Below, piece by piece: positions 7,891 to 17,035 of a DNA stretch of 34,196 nucleotides; the stretch's first letter is position 1, and the number at the start of each line of letters is the position of its first letter. Source of the stretch: CAZHJK01 sp964533275 (lineage in GTDB: Bacteria > Bacillota > Clostridia > Eubacteriales > Garciellaceae); contig CAZHJK010000027.1 in NCBI GenBank assembly GCA_964533275.1, positions 1-34,196 of the forward strand. The letters run 5' to 3'. The translations under genes were made by a program, and so were the position numbers. A model generated the notes under the pieces. That model worked only from the letters and a program-made list of their open reading frames with translations. It was not told the origin of the DNA and did no database searches.

Positions 7891-9706
7891 TACATTTAAT
7901 GAAAATAGAAAAATACTAGTATGTTGTGGAACAGGTTGCCTAGCAAATAATAGCTATGCTGTGTATAAAAGTTTTTTAGAAAAATTAGGTGACAATTCAA
8001 AAATTTCCCTTCAGCCTTTAATTAAGGCAACAGGTTGCAATGGACTTTGTGAAAAGGGGCCAGTAGTAAAAATAATTCCAGATGATATTTCCTATTTTAA
8101 GGTTTCTTCAAAGGATGTTGAAGAAATAATAGATAAAACAATATTAAAGGGTGAGACAATAGAAAGATTACTATATTATGACTCAAAGGAAAGGAAAAGA
8201 TTAAAATCTCACAGGGATGCGAACTTTTATAGAAATCAATATAAAATTGCCCTAAGAAATATCGGTGAAATAGACCCCCTTAATATTGAAGATTATAAGG
8301 AAAGAGATGGATATAAAGCATTACAAAGGGTTTTATCAGGATATAGCCCTGATGAGATTATAGATGAAATAGAAAATTCCGGACTAAGGGGTAGAGGAGG
8401 TGCAGGCTTTTCAACTGGTAAGAAGTGGAGAACCTGCTTACAATATGATAATTTTCCAAAGCATGTAGTATGCAATGGAGATGAAGGAGACCCTGGAGCT
8501 TTTATGGATAGAAGTATTATGGAGGGTGATCCAAATACAATTATAGAGGGAATGACAATATGCGGTTACGCTATAGGTTCTCACAAGGGCTATCTATATA
8601 TAAGAGATGAATATGAGCTTGCCCTAAATAATATGCAAAGAGCCATTGATAATGCTAGAAAGCATGGATATCTTGGAGAAAACATTTTAAATAGTGGTTT
8701 TAGCTTTGATCTTGAGATAGTAAGGGGTGGGGGTGCATTTGTATGTGGTGAATCCAGTGCCCTTATGACATCTATTGAAGGAAATGTGGGAGAACCCAGG
8801 GCAAAGTATATAAGAAGCGTAGAAAAAGGCTTATGGGGACAACCTACAATTTTAAATAATGTGGAAACCTGGGCTAATATCCCACCTATAATTATAAATG
8901 GAGCAGATTGGTTTAAAGAGATAGGAATAAAGGGAAATTCAGGAACAAAGGTCTTTTCCTTAGTTGGTAAGGTAAAGAACACAGGACTTGTTGAGGTGCC
9001 AATGGGTACAAAGTTAAGTGAGCTTGTATTTGATATTGGTGGTGGGATTTTAAACAATAGAGCATTTAAGGCAGTTCAAACCGGAGGACCATCTGGTGGA
9101 TGTATTCCCAAGGAGTATTTAGATATTTCCCTTGATTTTGATTCCCTAAGGGATATAGGGTCAATGATGGGCTCGGGTGGTGTAATAGTAATGGACGATA
9201 CCACCTGTATGGTAGATGTAGCAAGATATTATATGAATTTTCTTTCGGAAGAATCCTGTGGGAAATGTACAACTTGTAGGGAAGGCATTAATACGATGCT
9301 TAAAATATTAACTAATATTACAGAGGGAAAGGGAGAGATAGCGGACATTGACTTACTTTTAAAACTTAGCGAGACTATAAAAGAGGGGTCCTTGTGTGGA
9401 TTAGGTAAATCAGCTCCCAATCCAGTTATTACAACCATTAAGTATTTTAAAGATGAATATATTGACCATATAGAAAATAATAGATGCTTAGCAGGGGTAT
9501 GTAAAAACTTAACAAGCTATTATATCGATAAGAATGAATGTATTGGCTGCGGAATATGTAGTAAGAATTGTCCTACAAATGCAATTTTCGGGGAAAATAA
9601 AGAACCTCACTTTATAGATCAAGAAAAGTGTATTACCTGCGGAAATTGTTTTAGTAAATGCCCAAAGGGAGCAGTAAAGATTGGCGGTGCTAAATATGAA
9701 GGTTAA
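7883..9706 (+). CDS. NuoF/HydB-like flavoprotein, NAD(H)-binding subunit with extra Fe-S domains
   Basis: This 607-residue flavin subunit reacts with NAD(H). In order it has an N-terminal thioredoxin-like [2Fe-2S] domain (Cys14, 19, 52, 56). The FMN/NADH core follows, with GLRGRGGAGF at about 167 and CNGDEGDPGA at about 197. Next is the [4Fe-4S] site SCGKCTTC (Cys459, 462, 465 and Cys505). Cys535 and Cys541 follow in NRCLAGVC, then two C-terminal [4Fe-4S] motifs from Cys553 (CIGCGICSKNCP and CITCGNCFSKCP). This layout belongs to HydB-type subunits of bifurcating hydrogenases and of the Bfu family, not to the shorter NuoF of complex I. Overlaps on both sides point to tight coupling. Confidence 0.93.
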   Translation: MNDTFNENRKILVCCGTGCLANNSYAVYKSFLEKLGDNSKISLQPLIKATGCNGLCEKGPVVKIIPDDISYFKVSSKDVEEIIDKTILKGETIERLLYYDSKERKRLKSHRDANFYRNQYKIALRNIGEIDPLNIEDYKERDGYKALQRVLSGYSPDEIIDEIENSGLRGRGGAGFSTGKKWRTCLQYDNFPKHVVCNGDEGDPGAFMDRSIMEGDPNTIIEGMTICGYAIGSHKGYLYIRDEYELALNNMQRAIDNARKHGYLGENILNSGFSFDLEIVRGGGAFVCGESSALMTSIEGNVGEPRAKYIRSVEKGLWGQPTILNNVETWANIPPIIINGADWFKEIGIKGNSGTKVFSLVGKVKNTGLVEVPMGTKLSELVFDIGGGILNNRAFKAVQTGGPSGGCIPKEYLDISLDFDSLRDIGSMMGSGGVIVMDDTTCMVDVARYYMNFLSEESCGKCTTCREGINTMLKILTNITEGKGEIADIDLLLKLSETIKEGSLCGLGKSAPNPVITTIKYFKDEYIDHIENNRCLAGVCKNLTSYYIDKNECIGCGICSKNCPTNAIFGENKEPHFIDQEKCITCGNCFSKCPKGAVKIGGAKYEG

Positions 9707-10448
9707 AATAGATGGAGAATTTTATGAAGGGTATGCAGGAGAAACCCTAATGGAATTAGCAAAAAGAAATAATATTGAAATTCCTCATTTATGTCATAAA
9801 AAAGGTTTTGAGGGTTTAGCAAGATGCAGACTATGTATGGTAGAGATAAAGGAGGGCAGCAGATCAAGAGTTGTTTCTTCCTGTGTATATCCAATAAAAG
9901 AAGGTATAGAGGTAATTATAAATTCTCCAAGGATAATAAACTTAAGGAAAAATATTGTAATGCTTCTACTGTTAAGGACTCCTAATAATGAGTATATAAA
10001 AAGATTAGCTGAGGAATATGAGGTTATAGCACCAGATAGATACTTGAATAATAAAGATATTGAAGATTGTATTTTATGTGGTCTATGTGTTAAGGCTTGT
10101 GAGAAGATTGGAACTAATGCAATTTCAATGGTCAATAGAGGGACAACTAAAAAAGTATCCACCCCTTATGATGATTCTTCTATGGATTGTATAGGATGTG
10201 GGGCATGTGCAGAGGTTTGCCCAACAGAAGCAATTAAAATATTAGATAAAGATGGAAAGAGAGTAATATGGAATAGAACCTTTGAATTGCTTAAATGCTC
10301 TAGATGTGGAAAATATTATACTACTATCGAAGCCTTTAATTATGCAAATAAAATGTTAGATAATAAAGATGAAGAGCAATTATGTAATGATTGTAAACGG
10401 AGGGCAATGGGAAATAAATTTAAAAAGGCTTATCAAAATATATATTAG
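9696..10448 (+). CDS. NuoG/HydA-like iron-sulfur subunit without hydrogenase domain
   Basis: This 250-residue electron-transfer subunit starts with a plant-type [2Fe-2S] ferredoxin domain (Cys33, 44, 47, 63). Two [4Fe-4S] motifs follow, CILCGLCVKAC from Cys125 and CIGCGACAEVCP from Cys165. The C-terminus adds paired CxxC sites at Cys201/204 and Cys230/233, like a zinc ribbon or an extra cluster. There is no H-cluster domain and no NuoG molybdopterin domain, so it is neither a hydrogenase nor a formate dehydrogenase. The ATG at 9696 overlaps the previous gene by 11 bases; a TTG 15 bases upstream is less likely. It probably links the flavoprotein to the aldehyde oxidoreductase ferredoxin. A good terminator follows. 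Confidence 0.9.
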   Translation: MKVKIDGEFYEGYAGETLMELAKRNNIEIPHLCHKKGFEGLARCRLCMVEIKEGSRSRVVSSCVYPIKEGIEVIINSPRIINLRKNIVMLLLLRTPNNEYIKRLAEEYEVIAPDRYLNNKDIEDCILCGLCVKACEKIGTNAISMVNRGTTKKVSTPYDDSSMDCIGCGACAEVCPTEAIKILDKDGKRVIWNRTFELLKCSRCGKYYTTIEAFNYANKMLDNKDEEQLCNDCKRRAMGNKFKKAYQNIY

Positions 10449-10456
10449 ATTTTAAC

Positions 10457-10496
10457 AAAAACACCTTTAAACATTTTAAAAAAGGTGTTTTTTATT
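10457..10496 (+). terminator. Rho-independent terminator after the flavin module operon
   Basis: AAAAACACCTTT pairs with AAAGGTGTTTTT across a 12-base loop, and the 3' arm runs into TTTTTTATTT. It closes the NuoE/F/G-like operon nine bases after the stop codon. Confidence 0.9.
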
Positions 10497-10585
10497 TACC
10501 CTTTTTATTGAGTTTATTGTATAATTATGTCATAATATATCATAAATTGTTTAAATAAGAAGATATAAATTAAGGGGAGAATAAA

Positions 10586-12724
10586 ATGAAAGAAGCTAAT
10601 AATAGGGATACAGAAAAACAGGTTGATAAAAATCTAATTGAAGATACAAGGCAAAATAACAAGATAATTAATTTATTATATAATAATATTTTTGATAAAA
10701 TTCCTGAGCCAACCCTCTTATTAGATAATTATAATATTATTCGCTGTAATGATGCATTAGTAAATTTATTTAATTATTCTTCCAGGGAGGAACTTAAAAG
10801 TAAAAAACTTTATGAGTTATTTCCAAAACAACAATCAGATGGTTTAGATTCCAAGAATAAAAGTATAAAACATATTTATGAAACAATGGACAAAGGCGTT
10901 AGCACCTTTGAATGGGTTCATAAGAAAAAAGATGGTGTCGTCTTTTATTCGAGAGTTATACTACTAAACTTACCAATAGCAGGTAGAAATATAATTCATG
11001 CAATTATTAATGATATTTCTAAGGAAAAGATTATAGAGAATTCCCTAAGGGAAAGCGAAGAAAGATTTAGAAGTTTATTTGAAGAAAATAAGTCTAATTT
11101 TTTAATTGTTAATCCTGATACAGGAAGAATTTTAGATGCTAATCCAAGTGCTTGTAAATTCTATGGTTATGGAAAAGAAGAATTATTAAATATGAATATT
11201 TATGATATTAACCAATTATCTCAAGAAGAAATAAAAAGGGAAATGGAATTAGCAAGATATGAGAAAAGAAGTTTTTTTAACTTTAACCATAGGTTATCAA
11301 ATGGTGAAATTAGAAAAGTGGAGGTATATAGCGCACCAATTAAAATAGATGATACAGAAGTATTATTTTCTATTATTCACGATGTAACTGAAGAGAAAAA
11401 AAATATTCAAAAGATTAAGCAATTAACCTTTCGTGATTCACTAACAGGACTATATAATAAAGATTTCTTTTTAGAAAGATTGGATTATGAATTAAATAAA
11501 AAATGGCCGGCAGAAGATCTTGTATCCATTGTGTTTATTGATATCGTTAATTTTACTGCGATTAATACGGAATATGGTTATAAAGTAGGGGATGCAATTC
11601 TTAAAAATATTGCAAAAGAATTAAATAAAGTTTTTTTAGAATGTGATACAATTGCAAGATATGGTGGGGATAAATTTATTATATTACTTCCATATGTGGA
11701 AGCACAACAGGACTTAGAAAGCATTATAGAAATATTAATTAATAGAATTGAATATTTTTCTGGAAGAGTTGAGAATAAAGTAATAAATGTTCAGGTAAAT
11801 GTTGGAATTACTATAGATAAGAAAAATAATTTATCTTCAGAGAAAATTATTAAGCATGCTCATATAGCCATGGCTGAGGCAAAAAAAGATAATGGAAGAT
11901 CCTATCATTTTTTCTCTTCTAATATAAAAGAAAAACAACATAATGCATATATTTTAGAGGAAGCCTTGTTAAAGGCATTAGAAAATAAAGAGCTGTTTTT
12001 AATGTATCAACCTATATTTGAGATGGACAATGGACAGCTTGTTGGGGCAGAAGCCTTGGCACGATGGAAACACCCAGAATTAGGCATAATCGGTCCTAAG
12101 GATTTTATACATATTGCAGAGAAAAACGGCAGCATAATCGAGATTGGTGATTGGGTATTAAGAACGGTTTGCAGCTTTATTAAAAAACTGAAATATACAA
12201 AAAATACTCTTATTCCTATCTCAGTTAATGTATCAGCAATACAATTAGAGCAAGATAACTTTGTAGGTAAAGTGCAGTCAATACTAGAAGAAGCCAAGAT
12301 AAATCCAAGCTATATAGAGTTAGAGATCACAGAAAGCACTGCAATGCAAGATATAGAAACCATTGGGAAAAAGCTTGAACAATTAAAGGCTTTAGGAGTT
12401 AAAATAGCTATCGATGATTTCGGAACAGGATACTCATCATTAAGCCAATTACATAAACTAAAGGTGGATAAGCTTAAAATAGATCGAAGCTTTATCAACA
12501 ATATAAATATAGACAAAACCAGCAAAAATATTGCTTCTGCAATTTTAAATATTGCAAATACATTTAACCTAACTACAGTGGCAGAGGGTATTGAGACCTA
12601 TGAACAGCTATACGAGTTAAAGGAATTAAAAACAGATATGTTTCAAGGTTTTTTATTTTCAAAACCCCTTAGGGAAGAATATTTAATTAATTTTATTGAT
12701 GAAAATATTAATATTATAAAATGA
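10586..12724 (+). CDS. PAS-PAS-GGDEF-EAL protein, likely cyclic-di-GMP phosphodiesterase
   Basis: This 712-residue cytoplasmic signalling protein has two PAS sensor domains (about 35-150 and 160-275), a GGDEF domain (about 285-440) and an EAL domain (about 455-710). The GGDEF motif reads GGDKF (360-364). The change of the catalytic Glu to Lys should abolish cyclase activity, leaving a regulatory GTP-binding role. The EAL side keeps its key residues: EALARW (EAL 489-491), SVNVSA, ELEITES, IDDFGTGYSS, KIDRSF, VAEGIET and the late FQGF. So it should hydrolyse cyclic-di-GMP under control of the PAS signal. An ATG follows AAGGGGAG. The next gene is an intact cyclase, giving opposite activities side by side. 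The PAS ligand is unknown. Confidence 0.92.
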   Translation: MKEANNRDTEKQVDKNLIEDTRQNNKIINLLYNNIFDKIPEPTLLLDNYNIIRCNDALVNLFNYSSREELKSKKLYELFPKQQSDGLDSKNKSIKHIYETMDKGVSTFEWVHKKKDGVVFYSRVILLNLPIAGRNIIHAIINDISKEKIIENSLRESEERFRSLFEENKSNFLIVNPDTGRILDANPSACKFYGYGKEELLNMNIYDINQLSQEEIKREMELARYEKRSFFNFNHRLSNGEIRKVEVYSAPIKIDDTEVLFSIIHDVTEEKKNIQKIKQLTFRDSLTGLYNKDFFLERLDYELNKKWPAEDLVSIVFIDIVNFTAINTEYGYKVGDAILKNIAKELNKVFLECDTIARYGGDKFIILLPYVEAQQDLESIIEILINRIEYFSGRVENKVINVQVNVGITIDKKNNLSSEKIIKHAHIAMAEAKKDNGRSYHFFSSNIKEKQHNAYILEEALLKALENKELFLMYQPIFEMDNGQLVGAEALARWKHPELGIIGPKDFIHIAEKNGSIIEIGDWVLRTVCSFIKKLKYTKNTLIPISVNVSAIQLEQDNFVGKVQSILEEAKINPSYIELEITESTAMQDIETIGKKLEQLKALGVKIAIDDFGTGYSSLSQLHKLKVDKLKIDRSFINNINIDKTSKNIASAILNIANTFNLTTVAEGIETYEQLYELKELKTDMFQGFLFSKPLREEYLINFIDENINIIK

Positions 12725-12778
12725 TATAGGTTAGATTTCACTTTATATAAAAAATTTGAATTTGGATGGGGGAACTAA

Positions 12779-13840
12779 GTGAAAATAAGAAAAAGTTCAA
12801 AAATTATGCTGATTATTGGGGTTATTATTTTTTTATTATTGGCAGTTGGTGGTTTTAATGTTGTTCGCATAACAAAAACCATAGCAAATGATCCAAGGTT
12901 ACATAATAACCTAGGAGTTATACGGGGCTCTATTCAGCGGTTAGTAAAACTTGAGTTAAGCCATAAAAATAGTGACGAACTAATAAAGGATATAGATGAA
13001 AAAATACAAGAATTTACTATTCACTTATCGAATTCAAATAGTAGCTATAAAGAAACCCTATTAGAAATGGAGAGATTAAATGTTTCTTGGTCGGGCTTAA
13101 AAGATTTAATATATGAAAATAGAGGGAATTTCTCAACAGAAAACAAAATAAAGTTATTAAATAAAAGTGAAGATATTTGGGAAAAAGCTAATGATACAGT
13201 TTTAGCTTCACAAAAAGCAACTGAAAAAATGATGAGAAGTTTTAAAATAAGCATAATATTTTTCTTAACAAATCTTATTTTAACGGGTATTATGTTGTTA
13301 TTTATAAAAAAATACATTCAAGACACCCTAGAGCAGATGATTAATAAGGATGGTTTAACTCAAATATATAATAGAAGATATTTTGATGAATATCTGACCT
13401 TTGAGGTTATGAAGGGCAGTAGAAATAATGGGGAACTCTGTTTAATCATGTTTGATATTGATAATTTTAAAAGGGTTAATGATGAACATGGGCATAGTAT
13501 AGGGGATTATGTATTAAAAACCCTGGCATATATAGTTTGTAATAATATTAGGAAGACAGATGTATTCTCAAGGGTTGGAGGAGAAGAGTTTGCTATAATA
13601 ACTACAGATACAGATATTCAAGGTGCTTATATACTATCAGAAAAAATAAGGAAAACCATAGAAAGACACTTATTTAAAAAAGTTGGTAGAATTACAATCA
13701 GCTTAGGTATAACACAATATCATAAGAATGATACCATAGATGATATTTATAAAAGAGCTGATGAAGCCCTATATAAAGCAAAGGAAACTGGAAGAAATAG
13801 AACTGAGATTATTAATCATAGCCAGCTTGAAAAAACATAA
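12779..13840 (+). CDS. Membrane diguanylate cyclase with extracytoplasmic sensor region
   Basis: This 353-residue protein makes cyclic-di-GMP. Helix 1 (about 8-30) and helix 2 (about 157-177) frame a roughly 125-residue extracytoplasmic helical sensor. The sensor resembles PilJ-type or four-helix-bundle input domains and contains a repeated helical heptad-like pattern. The cytoplasmic GGDEF domain (about 185-345) has NKDGLTQIYNRRYF, FDIDNFK and an intact GGEEF (267-271), so it should be active. The start is a GTG behind a run of five Gs; no better ATG lies near. It follows the phosphodiesterase by 54 bases and may share its transcript. The signal sensed is unknown. Confidence 0.9.
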   Translation: MKIRKSSKIMLIIGVIIFLLLAVGGFNVVRITKTIANDPRLHNNLGVIRGSIQRLVKLELSHKNSDELIKDIDEKIQEFTIHLSNSNSSYKETLLEMERLNVSWSGLKDLIYENRGNFSTENKIKLLNKSEDIWEKANDTVLASQKATEKMMRSFKISIIFFLTNLILTGIMLLFIKKYIQDTLEQMINKDGLTQIYNRRYFDEYLTFEVMKGSRNNGELCLIMFDIDNFKRVNDEHGHSIGDYVLKTLAYIVCNNIRKTDVFSRVGGEEFAIITTDTDIQGAYILSEKIRKTIERHLFKKVGRITISLGITQYHKNDTIDDIYKRADEALYKAKETGRNRTEIINHSQLEKT

Positions 13841-13895
13841 TACTCAATATAATATAGTTATAGAAGAAAGGTTTTGATAAAAAAGGGAGGATATC

Positions 13896-14648
13896 ATGTC
13901 TGCTATTTTAGAGGTAAAGGACTTATGTAAAAAGTACTCCAATGAACTGGTGCTTAATGATATTAATCTAAAAATATATCCCGGTGAGATATTAGGAATC
14001 ATTGGGGAGAATGGTGCGGGAAAGAGTACTTTAATTCAATGTATGCTAGGACTAGTAAAGCCCTCCAAGGGTGAAATATATATTAAAGATATTTCTATTA
14101 AGGAAGATGAAATAGCAGCTAAGAAGTCTTTATCCTATATTCCGGAACTACCTCTTTTATATAGTGACTTAACAGTTTGGGAGCATTTACGATTAGTAGC
14201 TATGGCATTTGAAATGGATGAAAATGACTTTAAAAAGAAGGGAAAAGCCTTACTTCAACAATTTGAATTATATGAAAAAAGAAATATGATACCTTCTAAT
14301 TTTTCTAAGGGTATGAAGCAAAAGGTGGCTATATCCTGCGCCCTATTACATGACGCTGATATACTTTTAGTGGATGAACCCTTTACCGGTTTAGATGTAA
14401 GTTCAGTACGGGACTTAAAGCAAATGTTAATTGACATGAATAAAGAGGGAAAGGCTATAATAATTGCAACCCATATCTTAGATGCAGCTGAGAAGATGTG
14501 TCAGAGATTTCTTATTTTAAAAAAGGGGGAATCCCTTGCCCAAGGTACCATTGAGACCATCAAAAATAAGGTTGAAATAAAAAGAGATATCAGCCTAGAG
14601 GAATTATATTTTGTATTGGTAGAGGGGAGAGAGCAGCATAATGAATAG
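13896..14648 (+). CDS. ecsA: ABC transporter ATPase, EcsA-like
   Basis: This 250-residue ATPase drives the membrane protein encoded next. The Walker A is GENGAGKST (37-45), the signature FSKGMKQK starts at 136, the Walker B is LLVDEP with Asp160 and Glu161, and the H-loop is in IIATHILD. The stretch with SYIPELPLLYSDLTVWEHL and the following signature resemble Bacillus subtilis EcsA closely. In bacilli EcsAB affects protein secretion, intramembrane proteolysis and competence; the transported substrate is not settled. An ATG follows GGGAGG. It overlaps the permease gene by eight bases, so translation is coupled. Confidence 0.88.
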   Translation: MSAILEVKDLCKKYSNELVLNDINLKIYPGEILGIIGENGAGKSTLIQCMLGLVKPSKGEIYIKDISIKEDEIAAKKSLSYIPELPLLYSDLTVWEHLRLVAMAFEMDENDFKKKGKALLQQFELYEKRNMIPSNFSKGMKQKVAISCALLHDADILLVDEPFTGLDVSSVRDLKQMLIDMNKEGKAIIIATHILDAAEKMCQRFLILKKGESLAQGTIETIKNKVEIKRDISLEELYFVLVEGREQHNE

Positions 14649-16212
14649 TGCTTATATCTTTCTTCTTAAAAGACGCTATTGGTATAAGTGGAATAATTTT
14701 AAGGAAAAGCTTAAATATTATTTTGACTTTAGTATAGTGTACATAGTATTTGCCTTAGCATTTGTTTTTGCCTTTTATCGTGATATTATGTTAAACCCAC
14801 CAGTAATTTTACAAAGCATAGCATCTTTTTTAACCTTAATTCCCATAAATTTCATAGTTACGATTGCTTTGCTAATTTTTATTCAATCTTCGATAAAAGG
14901 ATTAACATCACCACCCATGTACTTCAATAAGGGGGACACTTATTTTTTATTTACCCTGCCTATTCCAAAGGAACATTATATTTTTTTTGAATGGTTATTA
15001 GTACAGGGGAAAAACATATTAATAGTTTTGGGAGTTTTAGCTATAGCAATACCAATCTACCCCCTTATATGGGATAAGTGGTTTATAAATATTGTTCAAA
15101 TATTTTTCCTGATTGCTATATTTATTATTTCCCTTCATAATATCCAATGGTTAGTCTTTCAATTACCTATGGAAATAAAGAAAATAATTCTTAAGATTTT
15201 AAGATATATAAGGATTACTTTTATTGTTACCTTTATATTATCAATATTATATATTGCTTGGGTTCTTTATTTTAAAAACTATGCTCTATTTAATTTCGCT
15301 TCACAAATAGAAATAGGTTCATATATTTCTCAAGCTTATAATGTAGGAATAAAAAAATTAATACTTATAGGATTTTGTTTTATTAGCAGTGTTATCTCTA
15401 TTTTTTTTATTAGGAGAACATCTTTAGAAAATTTAAAGGAAAGTAGTCTGAGTCATGATAGGTTTAAAACACTTATGAGCCTAGGAATGACCCAGGAAGC
15501 AAAAAAGATTGTTAAAAGAAAAGGCATTAAAGAAAAAAGATACTTTTTATCCATACCTGGTTATTATAAAAATTCTAAAATTTTTTTGTGGAGAAATTTA
15601 TCTCAGCTTATAAGACAGCCCTTAGGGTATTTTCATAATTACATAATATATTTGAGTCTAAGTATTGGTATTATTATTTCTACAAAGGGAGAAGAAATTT
15701 CCCTGATTTTTATATTTATTGCACTTTATATAATAGGACAAAATATGCTTTCTCCAATAAAAAAACACTATGAAGAAAATTATTTTCTCTCTAGTTTTCC
15801 TATGGAATCAAAATATATTCTTAGGGGATATATGATGTTGCCTTTTATACTCTCCACTATAATGGGTATAGTTTTTTCAATAATAATGGGATGGATATAT
15901 AAGGATGTTTGGATTGCTATAATATTATCTATAAATATTCCATTCTTTTCATATTTCACTCTTTTAGCTTCTATGAGAAATGTACTAGAGGAGTTAAACC
16001 TAGAGCTAAATACGAATAGAACATTAATCATGGAGTCTACCATGTTAATGCAAGGAGCTGCGCCAATAATATTTGGGATACTATTCTTAACAAGAGGAAT
16101 ATCCCTATGGATAATAGGTTTATGTACCGCATTAGGCTATTTAGTTATGGCAAAGACTGCAGAGAAAGAGGTGATTCGTCCATTGCAGCAAGTGTTTAAT
16201 AAATATAGCTAG
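14641..16212 (+). CDS. ecsB: ABC transporter membrane protein, EcsB-like
   Basis: This 523-residue polytopic protein has about ten to twelve hydrophobic helices grouped in two halves around a basic cytoplasmic region (about 265-305, with RKGIKEKRYF). The early KGDTYFLFTLPIPKEHY segment matches the EcsB pattern in which a cytoplasmic loop sits between helices. It is longer than Bacillus EcsB (about 400 residues), so orthology is likely but not exact; a generic ABC-2 exporter permease is the alternative. The overlap with the ATPase gene confirms the pair. It ends nine bases from a convergent gene with no clear terminator between. Confidence 0.82.
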   Translation: MNSAYIFLLKRRYWYKWNNFKEKLKYYFDFSIVYIVFALAFVFAFYRDIMLNPPVILQSIASFLTLIPINFIVTIALLIFIQSSIKGLTSPPMYFNKGDTYFLFTLPIPKEHYIFFEWLLVQGKNILIVLGVLAIAIPIYPLIWDKWFINIVQIFFLIAIFIISLHNIQWLVFQLPMEIKKIILKILRYIRITFIVTFILSILYIAWVLYFKNYALFNFASQIEIGSYISQAYNVGIKKLILIGFCFISSVISIFFIRRTSLENLKESSLSHDRFKTLMSLGMTQEAKKIVKRKGIKEKRYFLSIPGYYKNSKIFLWRNLSQLIRQPLGYFHNYIIYLSLSIGIIISTKGEEISLIFIFIALYIIGQNMLSPIKKHYEENYFLSSFPMESKYILRGYMMLPFILSTIMGIVFSIIMGWIYKDVWIAIILSINIPFFSYFTLLASMRNVLEELNLELNTNRTLIMESTMLMQGAAPIIFGILFLTRGISLWIIGLCTALGYLVMAKTAEKEVIRPLQQVFNKYS

Positions 16213-16221
16213 TCCCTATTA

Positions 16222-16869
16222 TTATTGACTAAAGCTTCCGCTTTCCAGAAAATTGTCAATTTTCCTTGCGATTTCAAAATCATGATGGATTTTTCTATGA
16301 TTTAAAGGTACTATAATATAATCCTTTGCTTCTTCATATAATGCGGAATCAATTTCTACTCGTCCATCATTATCGGTATTTAATAATTTACCTAATAATA
16401 AATCATTTTTATTGCCTGCAATCACTCCTATTTCAATATTTTTATTATAGGATAAATTTAGTTTTTTTATTTTTTCATATTTTAATGATTTTAGTGTTTG
16501 AAAAATATTAATAAAGGTACGAGATATTCTTGAAGCTATTTCTGCTAATTGACAACCCTTATTAGGGGTAGCAATTAAAACACATCTATGAATTTTATCT
16601 ATATTAATTGTGTTGTTTAAAAACAATCTTATAACTAATCCTCCTGCACTGTGACCCACTAAGCTGATTTTTTCATTATCCTCTAAATTAGTAATTAATT
16701 GATTTATATCTTTTTCAAAAATAGAAGCTGCGTATTCTATATTACTAAAGGTTAGTGGTAAATCAACCAGCATTACTTCATATCCTAATTTCTCAAGATT
16801 TATCTTTAGATCATCCATATCCTTATAGGTTCTTAAATAGCCATGGGCTAAAACAACTTTTTTGTTCAT
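16222..16869 (-). CDS. Alpha/beta hydrolase, lipase/esterase-like
   Basis: This 215-residue cytoplasmic hydrolase opens with VVLAHGYLRT, carrying the oxyanion-hole HG. The nucleophile elbow is GHSAGG with Ser74, typical of small lipases, esterases and PGAP1-like proteins. A late acid in NDGRVE and a His in the HRKIHHD region complete a plausible triad. The ATG is preceded by AAGGATGG at good spacing. The gene is transcribed toward the EcsB-like gene. No signal peptide is seen, and the substrate is unknown. Confidence 0.8.
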   Translation of the reverse strand: MNKKVVLAHGYLRTYKDMDDLKINLEKLGYEVMLVDLPLTFSNIEYAASIFEKDINQLITNLEDNEKISLVGHSAGGLVIRLFLNNTINIDKIHRCVLIATPNKGCQLAEIASRISRTFINIFQTLKSLKYEKIKKLNLSYNKNIEIGVIAGNKNDLLLGKLLNTDNDGRVEIDSALYEEAKDYIIVPLNHRKIHHDFEIARKIDNFLESGSFSQ

Positions 16870-17035
16870 TGTTCACCATCCTTATTATTAAGTATACCCA
16901 TATAAGAATAATTCTGTGCCTGTAATAGTTAAGAATTTGTAAGACAAATGGGCAGGAAAGGTAGATTTTTTATAGAAGTTATATAAATACTCACAAAAAG
17001 ATTAATTAATTAAAGCATTAAAGGGGGATCTTTAT

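Noticed and set aside
8590..9438. Minus-strand reading frames inside the NuoF-like gene
   Set aside because: They are antisense to strongly conserved flavin and cluster motifs and lack ribosome sites; they are shadows of the real gene.
7402..10448. Complex I (Nuo) operon or iron-only hydrogenase
   Set aside because: There are no NuoA-D or H-N membrane or connecting subunits, and the HydA/NuoG-like protein lacks both H-cluster and molybdopterin domains.
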